NCBI RefSeq assembly: GCF_037963765.1
Contig: NZ_CP150166.1
Coordinates: forward strand, 2,921,501 to 2,985,500
Source: Sporosarcina sp. FSL W8-0480
GTDB taxonomy: Bacteria; Bacillota; Bacilli; Bacillales_A; Planococcaceae
DNA length: 64,000 nucleotides
Direction: 5' to 3'
Shown: positions 34,159 to 42,640 of the stretch, in pieces
Layout of the letters: every line of letters begins with the position of its first letter
Position numbering within the stretch: the stretch's first letter is position 1
Program-made: the position numbers and the translations under genes
The notes under the pieces: model-generated
Databases searched by the model: none
The model's input: only the letters and a program-made list of their open reading frames with translations
What the model was told of the DNA's origin: nothing

Positions 34159-35460
34159 ATGAAAATAGGTCATTTGATTCGTGCTGAACGTGTACGTCAA
34201 GATATGAAACAAATAGTCCTTGCAAAAGGCATTTGCACTCCTTCATACCTATCTAAGATTGAGCGGAATTTAATTGAGCCGAGTGAGGATATTGCGGAGT
34301 TATTATTCCAACGCTTGGGAATAGATTCGGGGAAATTGCAGAAGAAGGATACTAAAACTGAAAAAGAATTCAAGGAATTGCTACTCTCAACATATAAATT
34401 AGTGATTACTTCAAGAAGTGTTGAACTTACAGCTGAAAAATTAGAATATCTGGAGAGAAATAGTCTGTTATTTGAAAATGACTCCCTATATTATACATAT
34501 TTATTGATTACCTTACGATTTAGAATTATTTTAGGTAAAAACTTCGAAGAGATAAGAAGGGAGATTGAAGCTTTAAGTGATTCCGTTGATAGTTTTGATG
34601 CTTATCAAAACTTTTTATTTCTATTAAACCAGGTATTGTATTACTATAATTCCGGAAAACGAAAAAATTCTATTTCCTACCTCGAGGAAATTGTTGAAAA
34701 ACTAGAAACCATCCCACTCGCTGAATGGGAAAAAGCGGAGTTCTATTATATGTTTGCGATTATCTACACTGCGGAGGAAAATATATATTTTGCAATCGAT
34801 TATATTCGAAAAGCTCTTGATTATTTCATGGAAACTTTACAGATGAATCGTGTATCAGAATGCTATATTATCATCGGGGTTAATAGAAAGTTAAATGAGC
34901 AGTTCCAAGAAGCCTTGGAAGCATACTCGAAGGCAATGCAGATTTGTGAGGAATTTCATCTTGATAGCCAAAAAGGTATTATCTATCACAATATTGGCAC
35001 TCTTAATGGTATAATGGGGAATAGTGATCAAGCCATTCACTATTTTGAAAAAAGTTTAAGTAGAAAAACTCTCGAAAGTGTTAGTGAAAACTTAGGTTCC
35101 ATTTACTGCTTGATAATGGAATACTCTAAGCTTAGTAATAAAGAGGCTGTTCGGAAATGGACAGATGAAGGTCTACACATATTACGGAAATCCAATGATG
35201 AACGACTGCTTTCTTTTATTCATCACTTTAATTTTTATAAATCCCTCCATAGTGAACAGGGGCTATCTGAAGAAATAGCTTTGGACACAATTCAGTACTT
35301 TAAGGAAATTCAAGAGTTTAAGTTAATTCATAAGTATTGCATTGCTTTAGCGGACTGGTACCATTACAATAGGAAATATAAACTAGCATCTATTTATTAC
35401 CGTGAAGCTAATAAATACGGTAATATTTATAGAAAAATAGAAAAATGGGAGGATTTGTAA
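34159..35460 (+). CDS. RRNPP-type regulator: XRE helix-turn-helix plus TPR repeats
   Basis: 433 residues from the ATG at 34159, preceded by AGAGAGGGG. The N-terminal HTH (about 1-60: IGHLIRAERVRQDMKQIVLA, SYLSKIERNLIEPSEDIAELL) is followed by a long helical region with TPR-like pairs (FYYMFAIIYTAEENIYFAIDYIRKALDYF, ECYIIIGVNRKLNEQFQEALEAYSKAM, IIYHNIGTLNGIMGNSDQAIHYFEKSL, DWYHYNRKYKLASIYYREANKY). This is the PlcR/NprR/AimR architecture, in which a re-imported peptide binds the TPR domain and changes DNA binding. The next gene, overlapping its stop, encodes a secreted small peptide precursor, strongly supporting that class. AT-rich codon use sets it apart from its neighbours. Confidence 0.82.
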   Translation: MKIGHLIRAERVRQDMKQIVLAKGICTPSYLSKIERNLIEPSEDIAELLFQRLGIDSGKLQKKDTKTEKEFKELLLSTYKLVITSRSVELTAEKLEYLERNSLLFENDSLYYTYLLITLRFRIILGKNFEEIRREIEALSDSVDSFDAYQNFLFLLNQVLYYYNSGKRKNSISYLEEIVEKLETIPLAEWEKAEFYYMFAIIYTAEENIYFAIDYIRKALDYFMETLQMNRVSECYIIIGVNRKLNEQFQEALEAYSKAMQICEEFHLDSQKGIIYHNIGTLNGIMGNSDQAIHYFEKSLSRKTLESVSENLGSIYCLIMEYSKLSNKEAVRKWTDEGLHILRKSNDERLLSFIHHFNFYKSLHSEQGLSEEIALDTIQYFKEIQEFKLIHKYCIALADWYHYNRKYKLASIYYREANKYGNIYRKIEKWEDL

Positions 35461-35600
35461 TGAAGAAAATGCTATCTATTCTGTTACTGGCAATTGTCTT
35501 AGGGCTATCGATTCAATCTAATGCGTCTGCATCAGCAGGACAGACGTCAACAGGCGATCAAACGCCAAAGATCTTCAGTACCTTTTCCATCCAAGAATAA
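35460..35600 (+). CDS. Secreted pro-peptide, probable cognate signal of the TPR regulator
   Basis: 46 residues. The ATG overlaps the regulator stop (TAATG) and GGGAGG lies 7 bases upstream within the regulator's last codons. There is a classical Sec signal (KK, then a hydrophobic core LSILLLAIVLGLSI, then SNASASA as a cleavage site) followed by about 20 polar residues ending PKIFSTFSIQE. This is the layout of PapR, NprX and Phr precursors: export, trimming to a 5-10 residue C-terminal or internal peptide, re-import by an Opp-type permease. The mature form cannot be fixed from sequence. An intrinsic terminator follows directly. Confidence 0.75.
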   Translation: MKKMLSILLLAIVLGLSIQSNASASAGQTSTGDQTPKIFSTFSIQE

Positions 35601-35605
35601 CAAAC

Positions 35606-35644
35606 AAAAAGGAAGCGTGCCAAACATGGTCCGCTTCCTTTTTT
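35606..35644. terminator. Bidirectional terminator
   Basis: AAAAAGGAAGCG pairs with CGCTTCCTTTTT, between the pro-peptide gene and the convergent haem operon. Confidence 0.85.
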
Positions 35645-35648
35645 CATC

Positions 35649-36419
35649 CTATATCCCCACCGGAACTATATACATCCCCGCTTGCTCATCATGCTTAACG
35701 ACCACCTGCACGCCGTAGATCTCATTGATCGCGTCGGCAGTTATAATATCCACCGGAGCTCCCTTAGCAGCAATCTTGCCGTCTTTCATCGCGATGATCG
35801 TATCACTAAATTGGATTGCCTGGTTAATATCATGCAAGACCATGACAATTGTGATGCCGTGCTGTTTATTCAACGAGCGGATGAGTTCAAGCAGCTCGTA
35901 TTGGTAGTAAATATCGAGATACGTCGTTGGCTCATCCAAAAACAGATAGGGAGTCTTCTGGGTAAGCGCCATGGCAATCCAGACGCGTTGCATCTGCCCG
36001 CCGGATAGTTGGTCAATAGGTGTCCTTCGTTTATCTAACAAGTTGGTACTGGCGAGCGCCCATTCGACCGCTTCCTCATCTTCTTTGGTCGAGGAGGAGA
36101 AGAGATTTTTATAAGGGATCCTTCCGTAAGCCGTCAGCTTTTCCACAGTCATATCGGACGGGGCATTGTTTTGCTGATGGACGACGGCAAGCCGTTTTGC
36201 AAGTTCTTTTGGTTTGAAATCGGTCAGTGCCTTCCCATCTAATATCACTTCTCCGGTATTAGGCCTGTGATGATTCGACAGGACACCAAGCAAAGTCGAC
36301 TTTCCACAACCGTTTGGACCAATGATCGTCGTCACTTTCCCCTTTTCGATAGCGCCGTTCACAGCATGCAATGTATTCAACTTTTTATCGTAGGAAAACG
36401 TGACTTCTTTAATATCCAT
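35649..36419 (-). CDS. Haem/siderophore ABC transporter ATP-binding protein
   Basis: 256 residues from ATG 36419. Walker A GPNGCGKSTLLG, signature LSGGQMQRVWIAMAL and Walker B YLFLDEPTTYLD with H-loop VLHDINQA: the FhuC/FepC class. Last gene of the NEAT haem operon, overlapping the permease by 11 bases. It powers import of the ligand delivered by the IsdE-like protein. Some isd operons lack their own ATPase and borrow FhuC; here one is present. Confidence 0.9.
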   Translation of the reverse strand: MDIKEVTFSYDKKLNTLHAVNGAIEKGKVTTIIGPNGCGKSTLLGVLSNHHRPNTGEVILDGKALTDFKPKELAKRLAVVHQQNNAPSDMTVEKLTAYGRIPYKNLFSSSTKEDEEAVEWALASTNLLDKRRTPIDQLSGGQMQRVWIAMALTQKTPYLFLDEPTTYLDIYYQYELLELIRSLNKQHGITIVMVLHDINQAIQFSDTIIAMKDGKIAAKGAPVDIITADAINEIYGVQVVVKHDEQAGMYIVPVGI

Positions 36420-37422
36420 AAATACGATCACTCTTTCTCAACAAGAATATGAGGAATGGACCACCGATGACCGCGACGATAATCGATGCAGGGATTTCAT
36501 TCGGCGCAATCAATACTCTTCCAAGCGTATCTGCAAGTAGGATCAGAAGCGCTCCAGCCAATGCGGAAAATGGAATAAGTACTTTATGGTCGTTGCCGAC
36601 GAGTGTTCTACCAATATGCGGAACGAGCAGGCCGACAAACGCAAACATCCCCGCAACAGCTGTCGCGACTGATGCAAGCAGAACGGCTATCAACGAAATA
36701 ACAAACCTTGCGAGATTCACATTGACTCCCAAGCTCTTCGCGGTTTTATCCTCAAGCGCCAAGTAATTGCACCATTTATAGACAAAAAAGGAAAGGATGA
36801 TACCTATACTTCCATAGAGCATAATGACATCGACATCGCTCCACTTCTTCATCGTCAACGTCGAGGTTGTCACTTGGCTCATCGACTGCGTAAGTCCGCC
36901 CCCGCTAAATCCAATCGCCTGGCTAAGACCTGTGAACAGTGCATTAATTGCAATCCCGATTAAAATCATCCGTAGCGGATCCAGTCCCGATTTCCAAGAC
37001 AATGAATACACAAGCAAAAATGCTAACGCTCCGCCTAAAAACGCAAATAATGGAACGAAAAAAAACATTGTCGGGAAAATCGCAATCAGTAAAATGGACA
37101 TGAAACTCGCTCCTGCAGACACTCCGATAATCCCGGGATCTGCAAGCGGATTGCGCATGACCGCTTGCAGCAGCGCCCCAGCTACCGACAAAGCCGCCCC
37201 CGCAAACACCGCAATCAGGATCCTTGGGAATCGAAGATCCTTTATGATTTCAACGTCATCATTCGTACCCGTCAGCAATCCGTGGATCAATTCAAACGGC
37301 GTCACCGTAATGCTACCCGTCAATGCAGACTTCACGAACACAACTGCCAACAGCACGATAACGACTATAAAACTGGTCCTTCTTTTAGTTATCCAAGACA
37401 TAGTTCTACCTGCCTTCTTCAT
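36409..37422 (-). CDS. isdF: FecCD/IsdF-type haem permease
   Basis: 337 residues, about nine to ten membrane helices. FecCD family marks: RFPRILIAVFAGAALSVAGALLQAVMRNPLADPGIIGVSAGAS, and later GLLVPHIGRTLVG with the LPHI-type loop. The ATG at 37422 overlaps the isdE stop (ATGA); an alternative start at 37401 has a better ribosome site (AGGCAGGT). Membrane channel for haem import in this operon; assignment to haem rests on the NEAT neighbours. Confidence 0.87.
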   Translation of the reverse strand: MKKAGRTMSWITKRRTSFIVVIVLLAVVFVKSALTGSITVTPFELIHGLLTGTNDDVEIIKDLRFPRILIAVFAGAALSVAGALLQAVMRNPLADPGIIGVSAGASFMSILLIAIFPTMFFFVPLFAFLGGALAFLLVYSLSWKSGLDPLRMILIGIAINALFTGLSQAIGFSGGGLTQSMSQVTTSTLTMKKWSDVDVIMLYGSIGIILSFFVYKWCNYLALEDKTAKSLGVNVNLARFVISLIAVLLASVATAVAGMFAFVGLLVPHIGRTLVGNDHKVLIPFSALAGALLILLADTLGRVLIAPNEIPASIIVAVIGGPFLIFLLRKSDRIYGY

Positions 37423-38297
37423 TCAGGAAAAAGCATTTTTTGCAATTCACCAAGTGCTTCCACCGCCGCCAAGTTGCCTGTTGTACCGAATAATTGCTCT
37501 TCGAGGTCGTAAACTCGACCATTCTTCACGGCATTGAAATGCTTCCAAACATCATTCGTTTTGAATTCCTTATCGAACATTTCCACAACCTGTTCTGGCA
37601 TTCCATGTGCAGCCCTTAAAATGATGTCAGGATTCGCCTGCTGCAAGTATTCCGTATTGGAGGATAAAAACTCTACATCCTCGCCAGTGATCACATTCAC
37701 GCCGCCTGCGCGCTTCACAAGGTCACCAATATAGGAATGCTCTGTTGCAACCAAATAACTCCCTGGAATCCCAAGTAGAATCAAAACAGTCGGCTTCTCT
37801 TTCCCTTCAGCAGCCGCTTCGATTTCAGCAACCTTCTCTTCGAACTGAGCAACCAAAGCTTCAGCCTGCTGCAAGCGGTCATATTTCTCACCAATACGCA
37901 AGATTTCTTCATGCATTGCGTCGATACTTTCTAAATTCGCATACGTCATATTGATACCGCGTTCATCAAACATCTCTTGCAAATCATATTTCAACGTCGT
38001 CACTGAGTAGATTTCCGTCGGCTTCAACGAAAGAAGAGTCTCCATATCAGGGCTCATCGGATTGCCGACTTCTTTCGCATCTGCATATCGTTCAGGCAAG
38101 TCTTTATAGCTTGAAGGCACGCCGACTAAATCAATCTCAAGCGCATCCATAATTTCAGTCAATGCAACGGTCGTTGCAACAATCCGATCGCCATCCCCCA
38201 CGTCCGCCGTCTGTCCGACGACTTTATCGTCGTTAGAAGAACAGCCCATAAGCATTACAAGGAACAACAATCCGATAAAGCCTATTACCTTTTTCAT
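37419..38297 (-). CDS. isdE: Haem-binding lipoprotein of an ABC importer
   Basis: 292 residues from the ATG at 38297 with AAGGAG upstream; eight further codons in frame upstream lack a site. Lipoprotein signal LLFLVMLMGC. A class III substrate-binding fold: DRIVATTVALTEIMDALEIDLVGVP at the first lobe, NPMSPDMETLLSLKPTEIYSV, then VLILLGIPGSYLVATEHSYIGDLVKRAGGVNV. The Met in NPMSPD lies where IsdE has its axial haem Met, and His in ATEHSY where it has its His ligand. It receives haem from NEAT proteins at the membrane face. Confidence 0.87.
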   Translation of the reverse strand: MKKVIGFIGLLFLVMLMGCSSNDDKVVGQTADVGDGDRIVATTVALTEIMDALEIDLVGVPSSYKDLPERYADAKEVGNPMSPDMETLLSLKPTEIYSVTTLKYDLQEMFDERGINMTYANLESIDAMHEEILRIGEKYDRLQQAEALVAQFEEKVAEIEAAAEGKEKPTVLILLGIPGSYLVATEHSYIGDLVKRAGGVNVITGEDVEFLSSNTEYLQQANPDIILRAAHGMPEQVVEMFDKEFKTNDVWKHFNAVKNGRVYDLEEQLFGTTGNLAAVEALGELQKMLFPE

Positions 38298-38321
38298 ATT
38301 TGTACAACTCCTTGTGCGCAC

Positions 38322-39254
38322 TTATTTACGAGCACGTTTCTTCATAACGGCAAACGTGATGCCGCCTGCTACAACTACAAAGACCATTGCAAGTACGATG
38401 AATAAGGTCGTGTTCGAACTTTCCTTTTCATCCGCAACCTCATCTGCAACGGCTTCTTCTTGAGTGGTTTCCTCTATTTCCGTCTCAACTTCATCCTCTG
38501 CAGCTTCTTCCACGTCTTGTTCCGAAGCAATGAGTTCACTTTCATCATCATTCAATACATCATCGGTTTCATCCGTACCGACTTCCGATTCCTTAGTAGT
38601 TGGCTTTTCAGCTTCCTCATCCTTTTCAGACTCGGTTTTGCTTGCGGACTCGGTTTTATTAACAGCCACTTCACTCTTTGAAATTTCTTTTTTCTCGGCC
38701 GGTTTTTCAGTCTTCTGTTCAGCAGGCTTTTGTACCGGTTTCACCTCAGGCTTAACTTCCGGCTTCGTCTCCTTCGCCGGCGGTGTCACCGGTTTTTCAA
38801 CAGGAGGCGCCGGAATTGAAGATGTGTTGAAAACAAGTCGAATATCGTACGTATTGTCATATTCGAAACCTGGTATTCCTGTTACGATGATATGAATCTT
38901 GGCATTAACTGGTTGAGATATGTCTACAACGTCAAATTTGACGATTCGTTTATCGTTCGCTTCACTTACAACCTGTACGTCTTTCCCTTGAACCTTGAAG
39001 TATTGCCACCAAGAACTATTATTCAATGTTACAGTTACAGTAGCCTTGTCATTCTGCATTTTCACTTTTGCGGGACTCACCATATATTCCACAGTCGCCG
39101 ATTCTTCATTCGAATTCGCCTTTAAGACGGAGAACGGAACGGTATAATCACCATCAGCGTGTGTTGAACCTGCTGCATGCATTTGACCCGAAATAGGTAT
39201 AAATAATGCAAGTAACATCGCCATTACCATCGAAAAGAGTATTTTCGTTTTCAT
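38322..39254 (-). CDS. NEAT-domain haem protein with C-terminal membrane anchor
   Basis: 310 residues. Signal peptide to about residue 28, one NEAT domain (about 38-155) with a helix region NNSSWWQYFKV and the haem motif YDNTYDIRL (intact YxxxY). A long Pro/Lys/Glu-rich wall-spanning stretch (about 160-280) precedes one transmembrane helix and an MKKRARK tail. No LPXTG or NPQTN sorting motif is seen, so it is membrane-anchored rather than sortase-linked. AAGGAGTCC lies before the ATG. IsdC-like role of passing haem to IsdE is inferred. Confidence 0.88.
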   Translation of the reverse strand: MKTKILFSMVMAMLLALFIPISGQMHAAGSTHADGDYTVPFSVLKANSNEESATVEYMVSPAKVKMQNDKATVTVTLNNSSWWQYFKVQGKDVQVVSEANDKRIVKFDVVDISQPVNAKIHIIVTGIPGFEYDNTYDIRLVFNTSSIPAPPVEKPVTPPAKETKPEVKPEVKPVQKPAEQKTEKPAEKKEISKSEVAVNKTESASKTESEKDEEAEKPTTKESEVGTDETDDVLNDDESELIASEQDVEEAAEDEVETEIEETTQEEAVADEVADEKESSNTTLFIVLAMVFVVVAGGITFAVMKKRARK

Positions 39255-39283
39255 CTTGGACTCCTTTATTCATATACAGACAA

Positions 39284-39314
39284 CGCCGGCTGTCACTGTA
39301 GATGCGACGCCGGC
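39284..39314 (-). other. Intercistronic hairpin in the haem operon
   Basis: CGCCGGC at 39284-39290 and 39308-39314 can pair across a 17 base loop in the gap between the NEAT-SLH gene and the next NEAT gene. There is no T run, so it more likely affects mRNA stability or processing than termination. Confidence 0.5.
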
Positions 39315-39328
39315 AATTGAATGTGAAT

Positions 39329-40789
39329 TTATTTAATTACTTCAAGCATGTTGTAAACCATTTTAGATGCATGTGCACGAGTCGCGCTATCTTTAGGTTG
39401 GAACACTTTCTTGCCGTCTACAGTGCTTCCGTCGATGATGCCAAGACCTGAAGCTTGCGCTACCGCTGTTTTAGCATAGGCATTGATGCGACCAGCGTCA
39501 GAGAATACTACATCAGTTTTAATGCCTTTAAGAACCGATGCATTTTTGTATTCGATTGCGCGGATGATCATTGCTGCCATTTGTTCGCGTGTAATTTCTT
39601 CGTTTGGACTAAATTTACCGTCATTTTTCCCTAACACGATGCCCGCACGGTTTGCGGCTTCAATTTCTTGAACAATCGTTTTCATATCTTTCGTAACATC
39701 AGAGAATGTACCTGTAGCTTCTTGTTTCGGTAATTCCAATGCACGTGCAATTACCATTGCAAATTGCGCTCTTGTAATCTTATCGTCCGGAGCAAATGTG
39801 TCGGATGTTTTTCCTTTTAGGATTTCCTTTTCAGCAAGAGCAACGATATATTCTTTTGCAAAAGAATTATTGATGTCTTTGAATGAAACAGGCGCTTTCT
39901 CAGCCGCAACTGGTGCGATTGTCTTTGTATCAAATGATAGGCGAACTACATGATTGCCAGTATAATTTGCTGAAGCAACATGAACAGTCACTTTCGCATT
40001 CATAATTTCACTAAGGTTAGCCACTTCAAATGAAACCGTGCGGCTGTTTGCTTCTTCATCTACAGCTTCAACTTTTGCGTCAACGAATTCACCGTTTTGT
40101 TCTACTTGGAATGCTGTAACCTGTTCATTGTTCGTCAATTTAACAGTAACAAGATTCTTACCGTCTTTCACAGTCAATGCTGCAGTCGTTTCCATATGTC
40201 TTGCCATGCTTGAAGCTTTGTCTTCCTTTTCATGCAATGGCGTGAAGTCGATTGTATAGTTTCCATCTTTTACAGTTACTGGTTTACCTGTTTCTTCACC
40301 TTTTGACTCATCCTCTTTATCAGCAGGAACATTGCTTCCTTCAAACTGGAAACGGATGTCATGCACTGTGTCATATGTGCCCATTCCTGGAATTCCTGTA
40401 ACGATAATATGGGCTTTGGCACTCAATATCTTTTTAACATCTTTAATCTCAAACTTAACAAGTCTTGTTTTTGCTTCTTCATCTTCACTTACTACCTCAA
40501 CAGCGACAAAATCAGTGCCGTCTTGGATTTTCATAGATTGCCAGTACTGGCTATTAAGCAATGTCATATATACGATATTCTTACCGTTTTCAACTTTGAC
40601 TTGCGCGGGGCTTTTCACATGTTGCCCAGCAGCCGATACTTCATCACTATCTGCTTTTAGCACTTTAAATGGAAGTTCATAAGTCTGCTGTTCTTGCGCA
40701 TTCACTTCTGCAGCAGCTGATGGAAGTGCAGGAACCGCTGTAAACAACACAAGAATAGCTGTTAAAAGCATCATCAAATTTTTCTTCAT
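39329..40789 (-). CDS. S-layer-anchored double NEAT haem protein
   Basis: 486 residues. Signal peptide (about 1-27), NEAT1 (about 35-150), NEAT2 (about 175-290) and three SLH repeats (about 300-485: FKDINNSFAKEYIVALAEKEIL, FSDVTKDMKTIVQEIEAANRAGIV, FSDAGRINAYAKTAVAQASGLGII). In both NEAT domains the second Tyr of YxxxY is replaced by His (YDTVH and YTGNH). It resembles the BslK type of B. anthracis, an SLH-anchored haem-binding NEAT protein. Acts on the outer wall surface to take haem from the medium. AAAGGAG precedes the ATG and overlaps the previous stop. Confidence 0.9.
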   Translation of the reverse strand: MKKNLMMLLTAILVLFTAVPALPSAAAEVNAQEQQTYELPFKVLKADSDEVSAAGQHVKSPAQVKVENGKNIVYMTLLNSQYWQSMKIQDGTDFVAVEVVSEDEEAKTRLVKFEIKDVKKILSAKAHIIVTGIPGMGTYDTVHDIRFQFEGSNVPADKEDESKGEETGKPVTVKDGNYTIDFTPLHEKEDKASSMARHMETTAALTVKDGKNLVTVKLTNNEQVTAFQVEQNGEFVDAKVEAVDEEANSRTVSFEVANLSEIMNAKVTVHVASANYTGNHVVRLSFDTKTIAPVAAEKAPVSFKDINNSFAKEYIVALAEKEILKGKTSDTFAPDDKITRAQFAMVIARALELPKQEATGTFSDVTKDMKTIVQEIEAANRAGIVLGKNDGKFSPNEEITREQMAAMIIRAIEYKNASVLKGIKTDVVFSDAGRINAYAKTAVAQASGLGIIDGSTVDGKKVFQPKDSATRAHASKMVYNMLEVIK

Positions 40790-40792
40790 TCT

Positions 40793-41395
40793 TTAACTCT
40801 CCTTTGAGTTCTTTTTCTTGGATCGCATTAGCCGGAATGCCAAAACAGCAACCGCTACGATCGCTATGTAAATAAAAGTATTTCCGGTAGTACCTTCAGA
40901 CTCGGGTTCCCCTAACCAACCCGTTTCTGTCACTTCAGCGGAATCCAGATTAAGAGCAGCTCGGACTGTATAGGAATGATCGTAAGCCGGCTCCATCTCC
41001 TCAATTGCGACACGCATTTTAAGTGGAAATGGTTCTGAAAGATCACTGTCCACCTTGAACTCGACGACTCGTATATCCGCTTCGTCATCCCATCCGATCA
41101 CGCTAACATCTACGAATTCATCGCCAATCTGCGCTTTTAACTCTTTCACCCAGTTGCTATGATTCACGGTTAACTGCATATATGCATCTCCGTCCTGCAC
41201 TTTAAGCAACGCAGGTTTTTCAAAATAATCATTCGCAATGGAAACGGAATCACCGTCACCTTGTAGCAGCTCATACTCCACCGTATAAAGGCCATCATCT
41301 AAAGAAGCCGCATCTGCTCCCGTTCCATTCACTATAAAAAAGAAACTAAGCAGTAATACAACCGCCAATCCCTTCAATACTCCCCGATTCGCCAA
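40793..41395 (-). CDS. NEAT-domain protein with C-terminal membrane anchor, first gene of the haem operon
   Basis: 200 residues from the TTG at 41395, preceded by GAGGTGAGGGG; this start gives a clean signal peptide (ANRGVLKGLAVVLLLSFFF). Longer in-frame starts run through the Fur-like box and are rejected. One NEAT domain (about 32-150; NHSNWVKELKA helix and YDHSYTVRA, intact YxxxY) then one transmembrane helix and a KKKNSKES tail. No sorting motif. It opens an operon continuing with five more genes down to 35649. Confidence 0.85.
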   Translation of the reverse strand: MANRGVLKGLAVVLLLSFFFIVNGTGADAASLDDGLYTVEYELLQGDGDSVSIANDYFEKPALLKVQDGDAYMQLTVNHSNWVKELKAQIGDEFVDVSVIGWDDEADIRVVEFKVDSDLSEPFPLKMRVAIEEMEPAYDHSYTVRAALNLDSAEVTETGWLGEPESEGTTGNTFIYIAIVAVAVLAFRLMRSKKKNSKES

Positions 41396-41412
41396 CCCCT
41401 CACCTCTTCCAA

Positions 41413-41427
41413 TGAGAACAGTTATCA
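41413..41427 (-). promoter_or_regulatory. Fur-like box controlling the haem operon
   Basis: Minus strand TGATAACTGTTCTCA against the 7-1-7 Bacillus Fur consensus TGATAATNATTATCA: 12 of 15 positions agree counting the free central base. It lies just upstream of the TTG start and next to a TATTAT -10-like hexamer, a normal place for iron repression. Confidence 0.7.
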
Positions 41428-41545
41428 TTCCCCCCCAATAATATCTTACAAACTTGTAATTTAACAGACCTTTTCTCAACCTTCACATATCGTTCACAAA
41501 ATAGTGACAAAGAATTGAAGCACAAGGTCTTCTGTTTGCAATATA

Positions 41546-41590
41546 AAAAGGCGATATTCCGTTCAATTTCGAACGAAACATCACCTTTAT
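41546..41590. terminator. Terminator-like hairpin of the peptide transporter operon
   Basis: AAAGGCGAT/ATC-CCTTT arms with inner CGTTC/GAACG. Minus-strand T run after CCTTT supports use by the peptide transporter operon. Confidence 0.7.
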
Positions 41591-41608
41591 AATTAATGAT
41601 TACTTCCA

Positions 41609-42640
41609 TTAAAATACAGCCTCTTCAAAACCTTCTGCTTGTAGTGCACCACTCTCAATTTCCTCTATGAAATGGCAGGCCGCTTGATGACCGTCAATCA
41701 TGGAATCATGTGTCATCAACTTCGGCTCTTCAAGTTTACATTTATCTTGGGCAAACGGGCATCGTGTGTGGAAACGACAGCCAGTCGGAGGATCGATTGG
41801 AGAAGGGACATCACCTGTTAAGACGATATGCTTTTTCTCCCGTGTCGGGTCCGGAACCGGAATTGCTGATAATAAAGCCCTTGAATACGGATGCTTAGGA
41901 TTCTCGAAAATAGAATACTTGTCACCAATTTCAACGATTTTTCCAAGGTACATGACGATGACCCGGTCCGAAATATGTCGGACAACACCTAAATCATGCG
42001 AAATGAATAAATACGTTAATTTAAACTCTTCCTGAAGATCCTTTAACAAATTCAGAACTTGCGCCTGAATGGATACGTCCAAAGCAGAGACTGCCTCGTC
42101 ACATATGATCAGCCTTGGATTAACAGACAATGCCCGGGCAATTCCAATCCGTTGCCTTTGCCCACCTGAAAATTCATGTGGATACCGATCCGCCTGGTAT
42201 TCATTCAATCCTACTGTTTCAAGCAACTCGATTATGCGAGCCCGGCGTTCCCTCGCAGGGACCACCTTCTGAATGGTCATCGCTTCATTGAGCAGGTTTG
42301 CGACAGTTTGACGCGGGTTAATGGATGCATAAGGGTCTTGGAAAATGATTTGCAAATCCTTCCTCAACTTCCTCATTTCCCGTTTCGATAAAGACGTCAA
42401 TTCATGGCCGTCAAAAGTGATTGAACCTTCCGTTGGCTCTTCCAATCGAAGGATTGCGCGCCCCGTAGTCGACTTTCCACAGCCGGATTCTCCTACGATA
42501 CTGACCGTCTCGCCTTCGTAAATTGTAAAGCTGATGTCATCTACAGCTTTTACATGATTGACTGTCCGGCCCATCATTCCGCCTTTAATCGGAAAGTATT
42601 GTTTCAGTCCCTCGACCTTCAGCAATTCTTTTTTCGCCAT
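41609..42640 (-). CDS. Oligo/dipeptide ABC transporter ATPase (OppF/DppF type)
   Basis: 343 residues from the ATG at 42640 with GGAGGTGAT upstream. Walker [16 protein letters not shown], signature [15 protein letters not shown], Walker [19 protein letters not shown]. The C-terminal oligopeptide-transporter extension is present with its cysteine cluster ([14 protein letters not shown]), which in this family binds a 4Fe-4S cluster. Overlaps oppD-like gene. Pairs with it to energise peptide import. Confidence 0.92.
   Translation of the reverse strand: MAKKELLKVEGLKQYFPIKGGMMGRTVNHVKAVDDISFTIYEGETVSIVGESGCGKSTTGRAILRLEEPTEGSITFDGHELTSLSKREMRKLRKDLQIIFQDPYASINPRQTVANLLNEAMTIQKVVPARERRARIIELLETVGLNEYQADRYPHEFSGGQRQRIGIARALSVNPRLIICDEAVSALDVSIQAQVLNLLKDLQEEFKLTYLFISHDLGVVRHISDRVIVMYLGKIVEIGDKYSIFENPKHPYSRALLSAIPVPDPTREKKHIVLTGDVPSPIDPPTGCRFHTRCPFAQDKCKLEEPKLMTHDSMIDGHQAACHFIEEIESGALQAEGFEEAVF

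Noticed and set aside
38464-38895. 143-residue Ser-rich ORF on the plus strand
   Set aside because: Complement of the Glu/Pro-rich wall-spanning stretch of the NEAT protein; no ribosome site.
38322-41395. LPXTG/NPQTN sorting signals in the NEAT proteins
   Set aside because: C-termini were read directly; only a transmembrane helix and basic tail, or SLH repeats, are found.
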